Shown here: piece after piece, positions 61,433-62,428 of the stretch
How positions within the stretch are numbered: position 1 is the stretch's first letter
Layout of the letters: each line of letters starts with the position of its first letter
NCBI GenBank assembly: GCA_910588235.1
Contig: CAJUOQ010000010.1
Coordinates: 1 to 62,428 of the forward strand
Direction of reading: 5' to 3'
From: an uncultured Atopostipes sp.
GTDB lineage: Bacteria > Bacillota > Bacilli > Lactobacillales > Carnobacteriaceae_A
DNA: 62,428 nt
Program-made: the position numbers and the translations under genes
The notes under the pieces: model-generated
The model's input: the letters and a program-made list of their open reading frames with translations, nothing else
Databases searched by the model: none
What the model was told of the DNA's origin: nothing

Positions 61433-62428
61433 TGAACTGCCCCCTGTCAAGTAGACAGGTAAAAAATAAAATATTTTTGACCATGCATGTAAAAATGTAT
61501 GGTCTTTTTTAATGTTTATGCGATCATTTGGAGGATCTTTTCTTCCGTAGGAATGGCTAACCCCATATCCAAAGTGACTCGTTCACTATTAAAGAATTCG
61601 ATGTATTCTTTAATTTTTCGGTCTAAGTATTCAGGGGTATCGAATGAATCTAAATGAAACATTTCAACCTTTAAGGTACCCCAAAAACCTTCCATAGGGC
61701 CGTTGTCAATACATTTTGAAACTCTAGACATACTGTGATTCAAGTCATTGTCTGAGACCACTTTATGAAACGCATGAGAAGTATATTGAGAACCGCGATC
61801 GCTGTGAATGAGGGTTGTTCCAGGTTTTAAGTCATCGGTAATCTGTTTCATTGTGTCCAATACCAGGGGATTATCATTGTGATTGCTTGTTTATAAGTGG
61901 CTATTTTCTTTGACCCAAGGTCAAGAATAGCACTTAAATAACGTTTAGTCCCATTGGTTAATCTGAATTCAGTGACATCTGTCAATAGCTTTTCCATTGG
62001 GTTTTCTGCCAGAAAATCACGATCTAAAATATTTTCAGCCAGATGTACGGCCTTATGTGGCACATAGTTCTTTCTTTTACGACGAATGACGGCTTTAATG
62101 CCCATAATGTTCATTAATCGGTGGACACATTTATGGTTGACTTTCGCATTTCTAAAGAAGTTCAAGAAGATGGTCATTCTACGATAACCGTAAATACCTT
62201 TAAACGTTTCATGGATCTCTTTAATCCATTTCATTAATTTAATACGCTTCAATTCAGACTTTGAAGGTTCGCGTTTCAACCACTGATAATAACTAGCTTT
62301 AGAAATATCCAGTATTTCACAGAGATGAGTGATCGGATATTTGTGTTTTAATTCTTCATTCGTTAGATATTCCGCTTCTTGTCTAACGCCTGAGACTTGA
62401 GACTCCCAGCGATCTTTCGGCGCTTTTT
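61433..62428 (-). mobile_element. IS3-family insertion sequence, right-truncated by the window
   Basis: The left edge in window coordinates begins with TGAACTGCCCCCTGTCAAGT (61433), an IS150-group-type terminal repeat beginning TGAACTGC. It is followed by a hairpin terminator (about 61478-61509) and the minus-strand transposase reading. The other end and the target duplication lie outside the window. The element sits at the end of the dapE transcription unit. Confidence 0.8.
61516..62428 (-). pseudogene. IS3-family transposase (OrfB-type), frameshifted and partial
   Basis: From the right edge the frame reads through KASYYQWLKREPSK, YGYRRMTIFLN, KRKNYVPHK and TDVTEFRL, i.e. HTH_21 then the first half of the rve integrase domain with its first catalytic Asp. 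Near 61880 the frame is lost, so that it ends at 61848, while the rest (NHNDNPLVLDTMKQ, HSDRGSQYTS with the second Asp, MEGFWGTLK with the catalytic Glu) is in another frame ending at 61516. A one-base deletion or equivalent indel explains this. The usual programmed frameshift of IS3 lies between orfA and orfB, not here, so the copy is probably inactive. The N-terminus is beyond the window. Confidence 0.82.

Noticed and set aside
1..62428. tRNA, rRNA and CRISPR arrays
   Set aside because: No cloverleaf-type sequences, rRNA blocks or regularly spaced direct repeats were noticed while reading; a tRNA or CRISPR scan would be needed to exclude them fully.

Overview
The window is ordinary chromosomal DNA from a low-GC Gram-positive bacterium, most likely a member of the Lactobacillales close to Carnobacteriaceae or Aerococcaceae. 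The reasons are AT-rich intergenic DNA, strong AGGAGG-type ribosome sites with frequent TTG/GTG starts, a T-box, a lysine riboswitch, lactic-bacterial PurBox motifs, a BrnQ carrier, a manganese pyrophosphatase, an LmrCD-like heterodimeric ABC exporter and a LysM/M23 cell-wall hydrolase. The genus cannot be fixed from the sequence alone.

The outstanding content is three paralogous ABC uptake systems of the TrpXYZ type. Each is preceded by its own short leader peptide and attenuator, and the leader codons name three different aromatic amino acids. At 0.7-2.0 kb a lone binding lipoprotein follows a leader with six Phe codons. At 2.1-5.2 kb a binding protein, permease and ATPase follow a leader with five Tyr codons. 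At 37.6-40.65 kb (minus strand) a full trpXYZ operon follows a leader with two Trp codons. In all three, mutually exclusive RNA pairings can be traced from the leader stop codon to an intrinsic terminator. Their parity predicts the same logic: a ribosome reaching the stop codon masks segment 1 and causes termination, and a ribosome stalled earlier (or absent) permits read-through.

Region by region: 0.1-0.65 kb, a LURP-one-like protein; 0.7-5.2 kb, the Phe and Tyr transport genes; 5.3-7.4 kb, proBA; 7.5-9.1 kb, a T-box and a DAACS symporter; 9.4-13.4 kb, a universal stress protein, brnQ, a CpsB-type phosphatase and an M42 peptidase; 13.6-18.7 kb, guanine deaminase, an NCS2 permease, a luciferase-like oxidoreductase and a nucleoside hydrolase; 18.7-19.4 kb, a Doc/AbrB-type toxin-antitoxin pair; 19.8-23.9 kb, a glycine-betaine transporter with two binding proteins; 24.1-27.4 kb, PRPP synthetase, nucleoside hydrolase and a BMP-family lipoprotein; 27.5-31.4 kb, fabV and an isocitrate-dehydrogenase-like/citrate-transporter operon; 31.6-37.5 kb, MazEF, a CorC-like protein, DinB, then an AT-rich decayed stretch with small membrane genes, an orphan antitoxin and a DUF6483-like gene; 37.6-43.4 kb, trpXYZ, a lipoprotein and a PTS IIBC; 43.8-49.1 kb, trhO and a lysine-riboswitch-controlled lysC-asd-dapA-dapB operon; 49.3-61.4 kb, a polytopic membrane protein, ppaC, a glutamine-type ABC transporter, the heterodimeric exporter, the LysM/M23 hydrolase, an MBL-fold hydrolase and a dapE-like gene; 61.43 kb to the end, a frameshifted IS3-family element running off the window.

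Amino-acid supply is the main theme: aromatic uptake, proline synthesis, lysine/diaminopimelate synthesis, branched-chain and polar amino-acid uptake, each with its own RNA or DNA control. Purine salvage is the second theme, with PurBox-like sites at both purine loci.
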